Both the position numbers and the translations under genes were made by a program. Under the pieces are notes generated by a model. It was not told where the DNA came from, did not search any database, and worked only from the letters and a program-made list of their open reading frames with translations. Of a stretch of 40,531 bases of DNA, positions 8,659-19,123 are shown one piece after another. The stretch's first letter is position 1. Each line of letters begins with the position of its first letter. The DNA lies in the NCBI GenBank assembly GCA_903880855.1, contig CAIRQX010000037.1:1-40531 (forward strand). The letters run 5' to 3'. The DNA comes from an uncultured Burkholderiales bacterium (GTDB lineage: Bacteria; Pseudomonadota; Gammaproteobacteria; Burkholderiales; Burkholderiaceae_C).

Positions 8659-9048
8659 TCACAGCACTCCGGGTTTGGCGCGAAATGCTTCTACACCCAC
8701 GGCTTCGCAATCAGGATAGACATCGGGCTTGCGGGTAGAGACGCGCGCAGCCATCACGCCGGTGTGCTCAAGTAAGCGATTCAAGATGTCGTCACACAAA
8801 GTTTCTTGCAGATTGATATGGCCTTGTGCAATGCGCGCATGCACAACAGCGCGGATAAAGTCGTAGTCGACCACTTCGTCGATGCGATCGTCCTTGGGAC
8901 TGGTGCCTTGCATCGACACGTAAAGATCGACATCGAGCACGATACGCTGCGCCGCATGCAATTCAAAGTCGTGAATACCAATATGTACTTGCACAGCAAA
9001 GCCACGCAAAAAAAGACGGCGGCAGGTTAAAAGAAGTTTGTCGTTCAT
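8659..9048 (-). CDS. folB: Dihydroneopterin aldolase/epimerase family protein, copy 2
   Basis: A 129-residue FolB-family protein: HIGIHDFELHAAQRI near residue 22, Tyr in EVVDYDFIRA near 63, Glu in NLQETLCDDIL near 83 and Lys in STRKPDVYPDCEAV near 107. It differs strongly from the neighbouring copy at 8289-8657, so the duplication is old rather than recent. Its start overlaps the stop of the upstream SDR by 4 nt (ATGA type), so the pterin genes form one coupled unit with ttcA. The long N-terminus (LTCRRLFLRGFAVQ) is a little extended relative to short FolB proteins. Confidence 0.85.
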   Translation of the reverse strand: MNDKLLLTCRRLFLRGFAVQVHIGIHDFELHAAQRIVLDVDLYVSMQGTSPKDDRIDEVVDYDFIRAVVHARIAQGHINLQETLCDDILNRLLEHTGVMAARVSTRKPDVYPDCEAVGVEAFRAKPGVL

Positions 9049-9845
9049 GGTTTTAAAAGGTCTTCCACTACAAACATGACGTCACGCGCGAGTGGTACCA
9101 AGTGTTGTCCATTGTCGACGCGAAGCGTTGTGCCCGTGGTGCTGGCGCTTTCAGCAAGAAATACCACGCTTCGCGCAACATCTGCAGGGTTGATGGCTTG
9201 TTGCAGTAAATTGATTTGTGCAGCACGGTCGAAATTTGTTTGTGACTGTGGGCCGCTTAAATACATCAAACCAGGTGCCACTGCGTTCACGCGCAATGTC
9301 GGTGCAAGAGATTGGGCTTGCAGACTGACGGCACGCTCCAATGCCAGTTTGGAGAGGGTGTAAGTGAAGTAGTCAGGATTGAGGTTAAACACTTTTTGAT
9401 CAAGCACGTGGACCAAAGAAGGTTTAGCGCTGTGTATTGGCTGTGCTTCAGTGGCGGGCTGTCGATGTAGTTCAGTCAGCCATTTGCCAAAGTGCATAGG
9501 CGCGATCAAATTAACTTTGAGTTGCGCCAGTGCTTGGGTCTCATCAAATTTGTCACCCGTATCAGGGACAAACAAGGAAGCGTTGTTCACAATGCAGTGC
9601 AGGTGGTGCCCTGTAGTCTTTAAGGTGACATTGAAAATGTTGTGACAACTCGTTTCATCATCCAACGCGCCTTGCACTGCGATGGCGTCAACGCCCAAAG
9701 CACGAACTTCGTCACATACGTTAAGAGCAGCAGATTCAGAGAGGTTGTAATGGCATGCCACATTCCATCCGGCTTTGGCAAATGCCAAGCAGATCTCGCG
9801 TCCAAGACGCACACCACCACCGGTAACCAAAGCCCAAGAGCGCAT
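9045..9845 (-). CDS. FolM/pteridine-reductase-like short-chain dehydrogenase
   Basis: A 266-residue SDR with the cofactor motif TGGGVRLG at residues 8-15; the Arg in TGxxxRLG is typical of pteridine reductases and FolM, which use NADPH. NNAS, a Tyr-x3-Lys in YTLSK and the Asp-rich HVLDQK before it follow the pteridine reductase pattern. It heads the unit SDR-folB-folB-ttcA. Together this suggests dihydrofolate or dihydromonapterin reduction (inference). I chose the ATG at 9843-9845, just before the Rossmann strand; a longer reading from 9914 would overlap the divergent midA start and adds residues unlike the family. No clear ribosome binding site precedes the chosen start. Confidence 0.82.
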   Translation of the reverse strand: MRSWALVTGGGVRLGREICLAFAKAGWNVACHYNLSESAALNVCDEVRALGVDAIAVQGALDDETSCHNIFNVTLKTTGHHLHCIVNNASLFVPDTGDKFDETQALAQLKVNLIAPMHFGKWLTELHRQPATEAQPIHSAKPSLVHVLDQKVFNLNPDYFTYTLSKLALERAVSLQAQSLAPTLRVNAVAPGLMYLSGPQSQTNFDRAAQINLLQQAINPADVARSVVFLAESASTTGTTLRVDNGQHLVPLARDVMFVVEDLLKP

Positions 9846-9899
9846 AAAAGTGTTGTGAAGTAAAAATGAAGTGGTGCAGCGCGTTACGATCTGCACACC

Positions 9900-11093
9900 A
9901 TGAATTCTCGCCAATTATCGGATGACCCAGGGCAACAGGCCCTTTACACCCTGATCCAACGCAGCATTGACAGAGCGGGGGGCTGGTTGGGCTTTGATCG
10001 GTTCATGGCACTGGCCCTGTATGCGCCTGGTTTGGGTTATTACGCCAACCAATTGCGTAAGTTTGGAACTACGCCTCAAAGCGGCAGTGATTTTGTGACT
10101 GCACCTGAGTTATCTAAGTGGTTTGGACGTACTTTGGCAAATCAGGTGGCAGAAGCTTTGGAAGCAACAGATACCGATACGCTTTGGGAGTTTGGTGCAG
10201 GTTCTGGTGCCTTGGCGCTCCAGTTATTAGACACTTTGGGCGAGAAGGTCAAGCGCTACACCATCGTCGATGTGTCGGGTAGTTTGCGTGCGCGTCAGCA
10301 AACGACTTTGGCAGCGTACATCGACAAAGTGCAATGGGTGGATGCGTTGCCCGAACAGATCAGCGGTGTGGTGGTGGGCAATGAAGTGCTCGATGCGATG
10401 CCGGTGCAATTGCTACAACGAAAAAATGGTGCATGGTATGAGCGAGGCTTAGTGTGGGAAACGCAAGGTCAGGAATTAGAAGTTAGTGCAGAGCGAGTGT
10501 CTTCTGCGAATAGAGCTTCGCAAAAAACCTTACAAGCGCTTAAATGGAATGATCGCGTCACAGACGCAAGGCCACCGATAGAGATTGAAGGTGATCATGA
10601 CTACCTGACTGAAATACATCTACAAGCGCATGCATTTATTCAAACACTGGCAGATCGTTTGATAGCTAGTCAAAGAAGCACTGGTAAAGGTGGCGCGGTG
10701 TTTTTATTGGATTACGGTTTTCCAGAGCACGAATACTTTCACCCGCAACGACATATGGGCACATTGATGTGCCACCAACTCCATCGCGCGGATCCAGACC
10801 CTCTCAGCGATGTGGGCGCCAAAGATATCACCGCGCATGTGGATTTCACAGGCATTGCTTTGGCTGCGCAAGATGCAGGCCTGCATGTACTAGGCTACAC
10901 CTCACAAGCCCATTTCTTAATCAACTGCGGCTTGTTGACGCCGTTAGTTGATGCACCGTTAGAAGAAAAAGCCATGGCCCAAAAACTCATCACTGAGCAC
11001 GAAATGGGTGAGTTGTTCAAAGTGATTGCGCTGGGTACGCACGCATGGGAGCCATTGGGTTTCAAGCAAGGCGATCGCTCGCACACCTTGTAG
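9900..11093 (+). CDS. MidA-family SAM-dependent methyltransferase (NDUFAF7-like)
   Basis: A 397-residue protein of the COG1565/MidA family. The N-terminal region has FDRFMALALYAPGLGYYA and GSDFVTAPELSKWFGR near residue 60, a family signature, followed by the SAM-binding part WEFGAGSGALALQLLD near 99 and VVGNEVLDAMPVQLL near 158. The C-terminal part includes GGAVFLLDYGFPEHEYFHPQR and the NCGLL region. The mitochondrial relative methylates an Arg of a complex I subunit; the bacterial role is poorly known. It is divergent from the FolM-like gene with 54 bp between starts and ends 11 nt before the convergent cca gene. Confidence 0.9.
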   Translation: MNSRQLSDDPGQQALYTLIQRSIDRAGGWLGFDRFMALALYAPGLGYYANQLRKFGTTPQSGSDFVTAPELSKWFGRTLANQVAEALEATDTDTLWEFGAGSGALALQLLDTLGEKVKRYTIVDVSGSLRARQQTTLAAYIDKVQWVDALPEQISGVVVGNEVLDAMPVQLLQRKNGAWYERGLVWETQGQELEVSAERVSSANRASQKTLQALKWNDRVTDARPPIEIEGDHDYLTEIHLQAHAFIQTLADRLIASQRSTGKGGAVFLLDYGFPEHEYFHPQRHMGTLMCHQLHRADPDPLSDVGAKDITAHVDFTGIALAAQDAGLHVLGYTSQAHFLINCGLLTPLVDAPLEEKAMAQKLITEHEMGELFKVIALGTHAWEPLGFKQGDRSHTL

Positions 11094-11104
11094 CGTGCAA
11101 TCAC

Positions 11105-12340
11105 TTATGGCGCGTTAACTAGCGCTAAAGCAATAGCCGTCTCGCGATCGGCATCTATTCGTTTGCCAATAGCCTTGCCTGTAACGCCTTCTTGCAAAGC
11201 TTGCGCGCTAATGGCAGCGCTATCTACCGACTGGGCTGCAGCTAACAGTTTTAGTAGACGTGGTCTTTGTAGGTAAGGTTTTTCTGCAAAGCCGAATCGT
11301 CCGCGTGCATCGCACTCACACGCAATCAAAGCTTGGGCAAAACGCTCTGGACGACGCAAAGCATCACAACGTATAAGCAAGCGCAAAACAGCTTCAGCAC
11401 CAAATTCCAAGCTTTGGTGAATATTGCCGTGTTCACCTGCCACAACCTCTGCGAGCTCTTTGCATTCAACAGGAACACGCCAGCGATCGCAGATGGATTG
11501 CAGCAATTTGACGCTGCGTTGTTCATGGCCAATATGGCGGGGCAAGATATCTTCTGGCGTAGTGCCTTTGCCGAGGTCATGGCATAGACAGGCGAAACGC
11601 ACTTCCAATGTGGCGTCGTCCCGAGCGCTTTGATCCAGCACCATTTCTAAGTGAATGCCCGTATCAATTTCGGGGTGGTACTCGGCGCGTTGTGGTACGC
11701 CGTAGAGGCGATTGACTTCTGGCAGCAAACGTTGGAGCGCACCGCATGCGCGCAAGACTTGCAGCACGCGTGAAGGTTGTTTCCCCATCAAGCCGCGTGC
11801 AATTTCTTGCCAGACACGCTCGCTGACTAACGCATCGACCTCGCCTTCATCCACCATCGCCTTCATCAGTGTAAGCGTTTCTGTTGCCACCTCGAAATCG
11901 GGGAAACGTGATGCAAATCGGGCGATTCGTAAAATGCGAACAGGGTCTTCGCGAAATGCATCGGTGACATGGCGTAAAACTTTGTGTTCTAAATCTTTTC
12001 GTCCGTGATAAGGGTCGAATATCTCCCCGGTCTCGGGATCTTGCGCAATGGCGTTAATCGTAAGGTCGCGACGCGCCAAGTCTTCTTCTAAAGTGACGTC
12101 GGGTGCGGCATGCACGGCGAAGCCCTTGTAGCCGCGTGCAGTTTTGCGTTCAGTGCGTGCCAGTGCATATTCTTCACGCGTTTCAGGATGCAAGAAAACA
12201 GGAAAGTCTTTGCCAACGGGTTGATAACCGAGAGAGACCATGTCTTCTGGCGTGCTGCCAACAACTAGCCAATCGCGGTCGGAACCGCTCAAGCCCAACA
12301 GGGCATCGCGAACTGCACCACCAACTAAATAAACTTTCAT
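11105..12340 (-). CDS. cca: Multifunctional CCA tRNA nucleotidyltransferase
   Basis: A 411-residue class II nucleotidyltransferase, same length as the E. coli enzyme. VGGAVRDALLG at residues 6-16 and GSDRDWLVVG at 19-28 give the catalytic GSxxxDxD-like head; RDLTINAIA near 91 and FREDPVRILRIARFASRF near 134 are the neck and nucleotide-selecting parts. A C-terminal HD domain with CLCHDLGKG near 251 supplies phosphodiesterase and phosphatase activity in this family. The enzyme adds or repairs the 3' CCA of tRNAs. It faces midA tail to tail and is itself followed upstream by a separate gene on the same strand. Confidence 0.96.
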   Translation of the reverse strand: MKVYLVGGAVRDALLGLSGSDRDWLVVGSTPEDMVSLGYQPVGKDFPVFLHPETREEYALARTERKTARGYKGFAVHAAPDVTLEEDLARRDLTINAIAQDPETGEIFDPYHGRKDLEHKVLRHVTDAFREDPVRILRIARFASRFPDFEVATETLTLMKAMVDEGEVDALVSERVWQEIARGLMGKQPSRVLQVLRACGALQRLLPEVNRLYGVPQRAEYHPEIDTGIHLEMVLDQSARDDATLEVRFACLCHDLGKGTTPEDILPRHIGHEQRSVKLLQSICDRWRVPVECKELAEVVAGEHGNIHQSLEFGAEAVLRLLIRCDALRRPERFAQALIACECDARGRFGFAEKPYLQRPRLLKLLAAAQSVDSAAISAQALQEGVTGKAIGKRIDADRETAIALALVNAP

Positions 12341-12378
12341 GCGTTGAGTGTAAAACTGCCTTTTAAATTTGCGCGCTA

Positions 12379-13293
12379 TTATTTGCGACTAGGAAACACA
12401 GCGTGCAAACTCTGAGGGTGTTGTATTCCAAGCGCAAATAGTCCTTGCGCATTTTTGCTAGCTACGTTGTCCGTTTGCATAGATGCCAAATTGTCACGAC
12501 TCATCAAAGTGGGGCCTGGTAAAAACTCCATCATCAAGGCTTGAAGATAGGCAATAGAGGCTGGTAAAGGCAACACAAATCGTGGATGGCCAGACCATCT
12601 GCCGGCAATTTCAACCAGTTGTTGCAAAGTGAATATTTCTGGACCACACAGTTCAAACGTTTCACCCACAGTTTTTCGGTGTGAAAGACAATGCACCACG
12701 GCGTGCGCAACATCCTGTACCCACACCGGCTGAAAACGCGTGCCAGCACCAGCGAGTGGCATAAAGGGAAACACAGCCTGCAACTTAGCAAACACATTGA
12801 TAAATTTATCGTCCACCCCAAAAATCACGCTCGGTCGTAAAACAGTTAACTCTAAATTGGCAGTCTGCACTGCGGCGTGCAAAACCTTTTCTCCCCGCGC
12901 TTTACTGCGTTGGTACATCGAGGCCGCACGCTCATCTGCACCCAAAGCACTGATGTGTACCAAGCGATGCACACCTTCCTTGTTGCATGCTGCTACAAGA
13001 TGGCGCATCAGCTGCACATGTACATGGTCAAAGGCGGCTTCACTGCCATGCAAGATAGCCACTAAATTGATAACTGCATCATGCCCCCGCAAAAGAGACA
13101 CAAGTTGTGCGGGGTCGTGCACATCAGCGTAAACAACCTCTACGCCTGGAAACATTTGCACGCTTCTTGCCGGCAAGCGTCGGGTTGGTACCGTGATGCG
13201 GTGTCCTTGTCGGCTCAATGCTTCGCACACATGGCGGCCAACAAAACCGCTGCCGCCTAGAACTAAGATTTTTTGTGGAGAAATATTGGACAT
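12379..13293 (-). CDS. NAD(P)-binding epimerase/NDUFA9-like protein
   Basis: A 304-residue atypical extended SDR. KILVLGGSGFVGRHV at about residues 8-22 is the Rossmann motif GxxGxxG; YADVHDPAQL and AVINLVAILHG follow, and the usual catalytic Tyr-x3-Lys is replaced by YQRSKARGE near 129, which keeps Tyr and Lys. The type resembles the complex I NDUFA9-like family common in Betaproteobacteria. The role is not clear; a link to ubiquinone-dependent complexes is only family inference. I chose the ATG at 13291-13293, nine codons inside the longest frame, because family members start right before the first strand. Confidence 0.82.
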   Translation of the reverse strand: MSNISPQKILVLGGSGFVGRHVCEALSRQGHRITVPTRRLPARSVQMFPGVEVVYADVHDPAQLVSLLRGHDAVINLVAILHGSEAAFDHVHVQLMRHLVAACNKEGVHRLVHISALGADERAASMYQRSKARGEKVLHAAVQTANLELTVLRPSVIFGVDDKFINVFAKLQAVFPFMPLAGAGTRFQPVWVQDVAHAVVHCLSHRKTVGETFELCGPEIFTLQQLVEIAGRWSGHPRFVLPLPASIAYLQALMMEFLPGPTLMSRDNLASMQTDNVASKNAQGLFALGIQHPQSLHAVFPSRK

Positions 13294-13420
13294 TGATTTA
13301 AATGAAGTGTGTTGACACAAGAAGATGCGCAGTTCAGCTTGAGTGTTGCATCAATTTGTTGCATGCTTTGCGTCAATTGGAATAATTCATCATTTTATTT
13401 TCAAGCGAGATAATGTGGAT

Positions 13421-14380
13421 ATGAACCAACTTGAAGCCCTCAAACAATACACCACCGTCGTTGCAGACACTGGCGACTTCAAACAACTCGCACAGTACCA
13501 ACCGCAAGACGCTACGACAAATCCTTCGTTAATTTTGAAAGCGGTGCAAATGCCCGACTATCTGCCGCTGCTCAAACAAACAGTGGCGAGTTTTGGCAAA
13601 ACGCCGATGGATGAGCAAGTCGATAGATTGCTCGTTCGTTTTGGTTGCGAGATTTTGTCCACTATCCCTGGGCGCGTATCGACCGAAGTGGACGCGCGTT
13701 TGAGTTTCGATACCACCGCAACACTGGCGCGCGCTAAGCGCATCATGGCTTTGTATGAGACGCAAGGTATTTCGCGTGAACGTGTACTCATCAAAATCGC
13801 CTCGACGTGGGAGGGCATTCAAGCCGCAGCCCAATTAGAAAAAGAAGGCTTTAGCTGCAACCTCACTTTGTTGTTTAGCTTTGCCCAAGCGGTGGCTTGT
13901 GGCGACGCCAAAGTTCAACTCATTTCACCTTTTGTAGGTCGTATTTATGACTGGTATAAAAAGTCCATCAGCACAGGTCCATCTGGCGCCGCTGGTTGGG
14001 TAGAAGCTGATCACGCAGGTGCCAACGACCCTGGCGTGAAATCTGTACGCCAGATCTACAACCACTACAAACGCCACGGCATCGCCACAGAAGTGATGGG
14101 CGCAAGTTTTCGCAACATTGGGCAAATCAGAGCTTTGGCAGGTTGCGACTTATTGACCATTGCCCCAGATCTATTGGCGCAGTTGGGCGCATCTAATGAG
14201 CCCTTGACGCAAGCACTCAGCGCACAAGCTGCACAAAAACTAGATTTACCGGTACTGCACCATACCGAAGCCAGTTTCCGCTTCGCTCTCAACGAAGACG
14301 CGATGGCTACCGAAAAATTAGCAGAAGGCATTCGCGCATTCTGTGTAGACGCCATCAAGCTAGAAGCTTTGATGCAATAA
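13421..14380 (+). CDS. tal: Transaldolase
   Basis: A 319-residue transaldolase of the E. coli TalB type (317 residues). ADTGDF near residue 15 carries the catalytic Asp, TTNPSLIL is at 32-39, and [12 protein letters not shown] holds the Schiff-base Lys at 125. [24 protein letters not shown] and MGASFRN complete the family pattern. It moves dihydroxyacetone units between sugar phosphates in the non-oxidative pentose phosphate route. The start at 13421 fits the family; the frame is open 26 codons further upstream but that part is unlike transaldolase. A strong terminator follows 16 nt after the stop. Confidence 0.96.
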   Translation: MNQLEALKQYTTVVADTGDFKQLAQYQPQDATTNPSLILKAVQMPDYLPLLKQTVASFGKTPMDEQVDRLLVRFGCEILSTIPGRVSTEVDARLSFDTTATLARAKRIMALYETQGISRERVLIKIASTWEGIQAAAQLEKEGFSCNLTLLFSFAQAVACGDAKVQLISPFVGRIYDWYKKSISTGPSGAAGWVEADHAGANDPGVKSVRQIYNHYKRHGIATEVMGASFRNIGQIRALAGCDLLTIAPDLLAQLGASNEPLTQALSAQAAQKLDLPVLHHTEASFRFALNEDAMATEKLAEGIRAFCVDAIKLEALMQ

Positions 14381-14395
14381 AAAAGTAAGGCCCAT

Positions 14396-14436
14396 GAAAA
14401 AGCCCCGCAAGGCGTAAACCTTGCGGGGCTTTTTTG
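14396..14436. terminator. Bidirectional intrinsic terminator between tal and groEL
   Basis: A perfect stem AGCCCCGCAAGG (14401-14412) pairs with CCTTGCGGGGCT (14419-14430) around a 6-nt loop, with A residues before and six T after. It would stop transcripts of tal on the plus strand and of groEL on the minus strand, which converge here. Confidence 0.93.
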
Positions 14437-14480
14437 TCTGAGCAAGAGGACCTAAGTCCTCAGGCCAAGGAGTTGGGCAT

Positions 14481-16148
<1,668 letters not shown>

Positions 16149-16171
16149 TCAATAAATGTGCGTTGCAGTCG

Positions 16172-16459
16172 TTAAGCGACTACGGCGAAGAGGTCTTCTT
16201 CTTTCATGACGAGCAACTCTTCACCGTCGACTTTGACGGTTTGGCCGCTGTATTTGCCGAACAACACGCGTTCGCCAACTTTGACATTCATGGCGATGAG
16301 TTCGCCTTTGTCATTTTTCTTGCCTGGACCAACAGCCAAGATTTCACCTTGGTCTGGCTTTTCGGCGGCTGAGTCGGGAATCACGATGCCCGAGGCAGTT
16401 TTGGTTTCGCTATCAATACGCTTGACGATCACGCGATCGGCGAGGGGACGAAGTTTCAT
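16172..16459 (-). CDS. groES: Co-chaperonin GroES (10 kDa)
   Basis: A 95-residue Gro[16 protein letters not shown] at the start, the mobile loop around [14 protein letters not shown] (residues 18-31) with the hydrophobic Ile-Val-Ile that docks on GroEL, and [20 protein letters not shown] at the C-terminus. First gene of the groES-groEL operon. A ribosome binding sequence GGAGATG lies just before the ATG (in the minus-strand reading). Confidence 0.99.
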   Translation of the reverse strand: MKLRPLADRVIVKRIDSETKTASGIVIPDSAAEKPDQGEILAVGPGKKNDKGELIAMNVKVGERVLFGKYSGQTVKVDGEELLVMKEEDLFAVVA

Positions 16460-16557
16460 TGCATCTCCAAATTGGAACTAAAGGATTTAAAAAACACGAT
16501 GGTTACCGTTTTGGCAGCCACCAGTTAGCTCATGGTGGGGGCGAAGCAAACAAGTTG

Positions 16558-16584
16558 TTAGCACTCCCGTCCATTGAGTGCTAA
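16558..16584 (-). promoter_or_regulatory. CIRCE operator for HrcA
   Basis: TTAGCACTC at 16558-16566 and GAGTGCTAA at 16576-16584 form a perfect 9-9-9 inverted repeat, identical to the CIRCE consensus bound by the heat-shock repressor HrcA. It lies about 100 bp before groES. The hrcA gene is not in the window. Confidence 0.96.
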
Positions 16585-16612
16585 GTTTAGGTCATCTAGG
16601 GTAGATTTCAAG
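16584..16612 (-). promoter_or_regulatory. groES-groEL promoter
   Basis: On the minus strand, TTGAAA (16606-16611) and TAAACT (16584-16589) are spaced by 16 bp. The -35 element reads CTTGAAA with the preceding base, which also fits a sigma-32 -35; the -10 is closer to sigma-70. The predicted transcription start falls inside the CIRCE operator, so HrcA binding would block initiation. Promoter class is uncertain. Confidence 0.6.
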
Positions 16613-16644
16613 TCCCTAAGGTTCAATGATGGGCAATTTAGGCA

Positions 16645-16672
16645 TAAAAAAACCCCGCAGGCGGGGTTTTTG
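16645..16672 (-). terminator. Intrinsic terminator after the small gene at 16719-16955
   Basis: CCCCG pairs with CGGGG around a 4-nt turn, extended by A-T pairs on both sides; on the minus strand it ends in seven T. It lies about 50 bp after the stop of the small gene and insulates the groESL promoter from read-through. It is nearly symmetric and may work both ways. Confidence 0.8.
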
Positions 16673-16718
16673 CGCCTTGCCGAGTAGATCGGCTCGGGTC
16701 AGGCTGTGTAGATTGGGA

Positions 16719-16955
16719 TTATTGTTGGCGGTCGCGGGCGCTCAACAGTTCAGCCATGACGCGGTAGTCGGTCATTGCGTTTCCCCACATGCGGTCTTCG
16801 CGATCAGCTTTGATCCAGTTCGAGAACGCGGTAGGAATGTTCAAAATGCTTTGGGTAGCACTGAAAACTAAGTCTTGGGCCACTGATAGGCCAAGTTTTG
16901 CGCGTTCTACGCCGAAATGGATGGTGGGAAATTGGGCATGTACGAAGGTTGTCAT
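16719..16955 (-). CDS. Small conserved-looking protein of unknown function
   Basis: A 78-residue protein I do not recognise. The ATG at 16953-16955 is preceded by CAGGAG with 5-nt spacing, a much better start than one 13 codons upstream. The protein has no signal peptide or membrane helix; it contains an amphipathic middle (RAKLGLSVAQDLVFSATQSI) and an acidic, Trp-containing part (NWIKADREDRMWGN). It sits alone between slt and groES, on the same strand as both, and has its own terminator. A good ribosome binding site, terminator and balanced composition support a real gene. The amphipathic helix faintly recalls phasin-like proteins, but that is not evidence of function. Confidence 0.7.
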   Translation of the reverse strand: MTTFVHAQFPTIHFGVERAKLGLSVAQDLVFSATQSILNIPTAFSNWIKADREDRMWGNAMTDYRVMAELLSARDRQQ

Positions 16956-17067
16956 AGCGGCTCCTGGATTGCTTGTGGCAAAGTGAATGAACACTAATTG
17001 TACGGGTTAACCCTAAACCCATGTAAATTTGTAGGGGTAATCCCTTATTTTGACTTTGGGCAGAGGG

Positions 17068-19110
17068 CTAAGGCAACTCTAAATTTTCTTCGGGTGCGGA
17101 CTTATCGCGCGGGCCCACCATGCCCAGTCTGGCTTTGAGAGACTGGGGTTGACCAGTAATCAACGCTGCGTAATTGGTGGTGTTAGACAAAACCTTTTTT
17201 ACGTAGTCGCGGGTTTCATTAAAAGGCACGTTCTCTGCCCAAATGGCTCCTTCTACAACAGGGCCTGTCCCGTCATTAGGGGCTCGCCAACGTCGCGAGC
17301 GGCTCGGCCCAGCGTTGTATGCGGCAGCCGCCAATGGCATGGAGCCCTCAAAGCTATCGAGGACCAGTTTCAAATAGCCAGTGCCGATAGCGATATTGGT
17401 ATCGCGGTCTGTGATTTGGTCTGGGGTGAACCCGTTTAGACCAATCTTGCGGGCAGTCCATCGCGCAGTGGCGGGCATAACTTGCATCAAACCAGAGGCA
17501 CCAACATGCGATTTAGCGTCCATCACAAATCGGCTTTCTTGTCGTATCAATCCGTAAACATAGGCGGGGTCTAAATTGATATTGCGCGTGCGTTGAAGCA
17601 CTGCATCTTTAAAGGGCATCGGGAACCGTTGGTCGGCATCAATCACTGCACGTGTGCGCTCACTGGTGTTGATGCATCGGTCCCAGACTTGGTGCTCGCA
17701 AGCCAGTTGCGCGGCGGCTAATAACTCGCGGTCAGTCATCAAGCCGCTTTGCCCTTGGGCATTGACTAAATTGGTGCCGTAGTTCCATTCGCGAACACCT
17801 TCTGCTCGCAAACCTATGGCAATAGCGTACAAAGCTCTTTGCAAAGAAGGGTTACGTTTGGCGACTTCTAATTCTTCGGGTGTTGGGACAGGCGGTTTTG
17901 AGGGCGTACTGACTTTGCGCCCTAACTCTTCCAAAGCCAATTGTTCGTAAAACCCTTTCACGCCTGCGATGCTCTCCAGCAATGCGTTCGCTTCTTGTTG
18001 GATTGCAGGTGTGATCTTTTTGTGGCTCAGCAAAGCGCGGGCGTACCAATAAATCCAGGTAGGTTCTTTACGAGCATCAGGGCTCATTGCTTGGATGGCG
18101 CTCTCCACCACAGACCATTTTGGGGAGTTTCCCGCACGCAGAGCCGCGCGGACTTTCCAAGCCAGCATGTCGTCGTTGAGGTCTTTGTCGTGGGCGACGC
18201 GGGCGTAGTGGTCTAGCGTGTCATCGTCCAAACGCATAGCGGATTGACGGCCTATGACGCCCCATACCCAATGGCGCTCTTCCGTTGTCAGGTAGGGCTG
18301 CCATTTGGTACGCATGAGTTTGGCGGCGACATCTGGGTCTTGCGAGGCCACGCGTACTAACGCCATCACCACCAACTCTTGGCGTACCTTTTGTGGTGCG
18401 GCAATGTTTTTGGCTAAAAACTGGGTGGCGTTGTTATAGATATCTTTGACCATCGGCGCAACTTGTGGTGCGACGATTTGCACGGCATTGCGCGCAGTCA
18501 CAGGGCGTGTGTGCTCGACCATTAGCCTAGCTTTGCGCCAAATATCCAGAGCCGAAAAGAACTTGGCGTCGTACAAACGATCTGCAGCCAAGGTGCATCC
18601 GTCATCGGCCTCGCGCATACCCATCCAATTGCGTCGCACTTCGTCAGCCACCATCGTGCCAACTTGCGGGCCTTTTTGGATGAACTCGACGGTGAGGAAA
18701 TAGCAACGTAGCTCTCGGTCGTCGCGCATGCGGTAGTGCGGGTACTCAGACTCTAAAGTGGTCCAGTCGCGGCGGCTACCTAAAAGGAGTAACCAGTCGT
18801 TACGTAAGCGGTCTTCTTGGTAGCTGCCTTCAAACTTGTTAAGAAAAGAACGAATTTCTTGCTGGGAGGCCTCGTCTAATCTGGCCTTTAACTCCCAATA
18901 CGCTGCCCATGCCTCTAAGGGATGGCCTTTGGCTTGTGGCAGAAGACCCGTCAAGCGTTTCTTGTCATTGCGTTTGAACGCATTGGCCATGTCTTGAATC
19001 ACCACATCGGCCTTGGCATCCGTGACCACAGATGCCGCAAAGGCAGGATATGCGTTAGCAAAACTTACAACTAGAGCAACTAAAAATGACACAATGACAC
19101 GGTATTCCAT
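17068..19110 (-). CDS. slt: Soluble lytic murein transglycosylase
   Basis: A 680-residue Slt70-type enzyme. An N-terminal signal peptide (VIVSFLVALVVSFANAYPAFAA) directs it to the periplasm, a long alpha-superhelical region follows, and the C-terminal catalytic SLT domain starts near residue 500 with YGLIRQESRF, where the Glu is the catalytic acid, then GASGLMQVMPATA and AAAAYNAGPSR. It cleaves glycan strands of peptidoglycan to form anhydromuropeptides. I chose the ATG at 19108-19110, which begins the signal peptide; longer readings enter the divergent cyclo-ligase gene. Only 13 bp separate the two divergent starts, so each promoter must lie inside the other's coding region or the 5' parts are leaderless. 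Confidence 0.92.
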   Translation of the reverse strand: MEYRVIVSFLVALVVSFANAYPAFAASVVTDAKADVVIQDMANAFKRNDKKRLTGLLPQAKGHPLEAWAAYWELKARLDEASQQEIRSFLNKFEGSYQEDRLRNDWLLLLGSRRDWTTLESEYPHYRMRDDRELRCYFLTVEFIQKGPQVGTMVADEVRRNWMGMREADDGCTLAADRLYDAKFFSALDIWRKARLMVEHTRPVTARNAVQIVAPQVAPMVKDIYNNATQFLAKNIAAPQKVRQELVVMALVRVASQDPDVAAKLMRTKWQPYLTTEERHWVWGVIGRQSAMRLDDDTLDHYARVAHDKDLNDDMLAWKVRAALRAGNSPKWSVVESAIQAMSPDARKEPTWIYWYARALLSHKKITPAIQQEANALLESIAGVKGFYEQLALEELGRKVSTPSKPPVPTPEELEVAKRNPSLQRALYAIAIGLRAEGVREWNYGTNLVNAQGQSGLMTDRELLAAAQLACEHQVWDRCINTSERTRAVIDADQRFPMPFKDAVLQRTRNINLDPAYVYGLIRQESRFVMDAKSHVGASGLMQVMPATARWTARKIGLNGFTPDQITDRDTNIAIGTGYLKLVLDSFEGSMPLAAAAYNAGPSRSRRWRAPNDGTGPVVEGAIWAENVPFNETRDYVKKVLSNTTNYAALITGQPQSLKARLGMVGPRDKSAPEENLELP

Positions 19111-19123
19111 TGCATGATTATCC

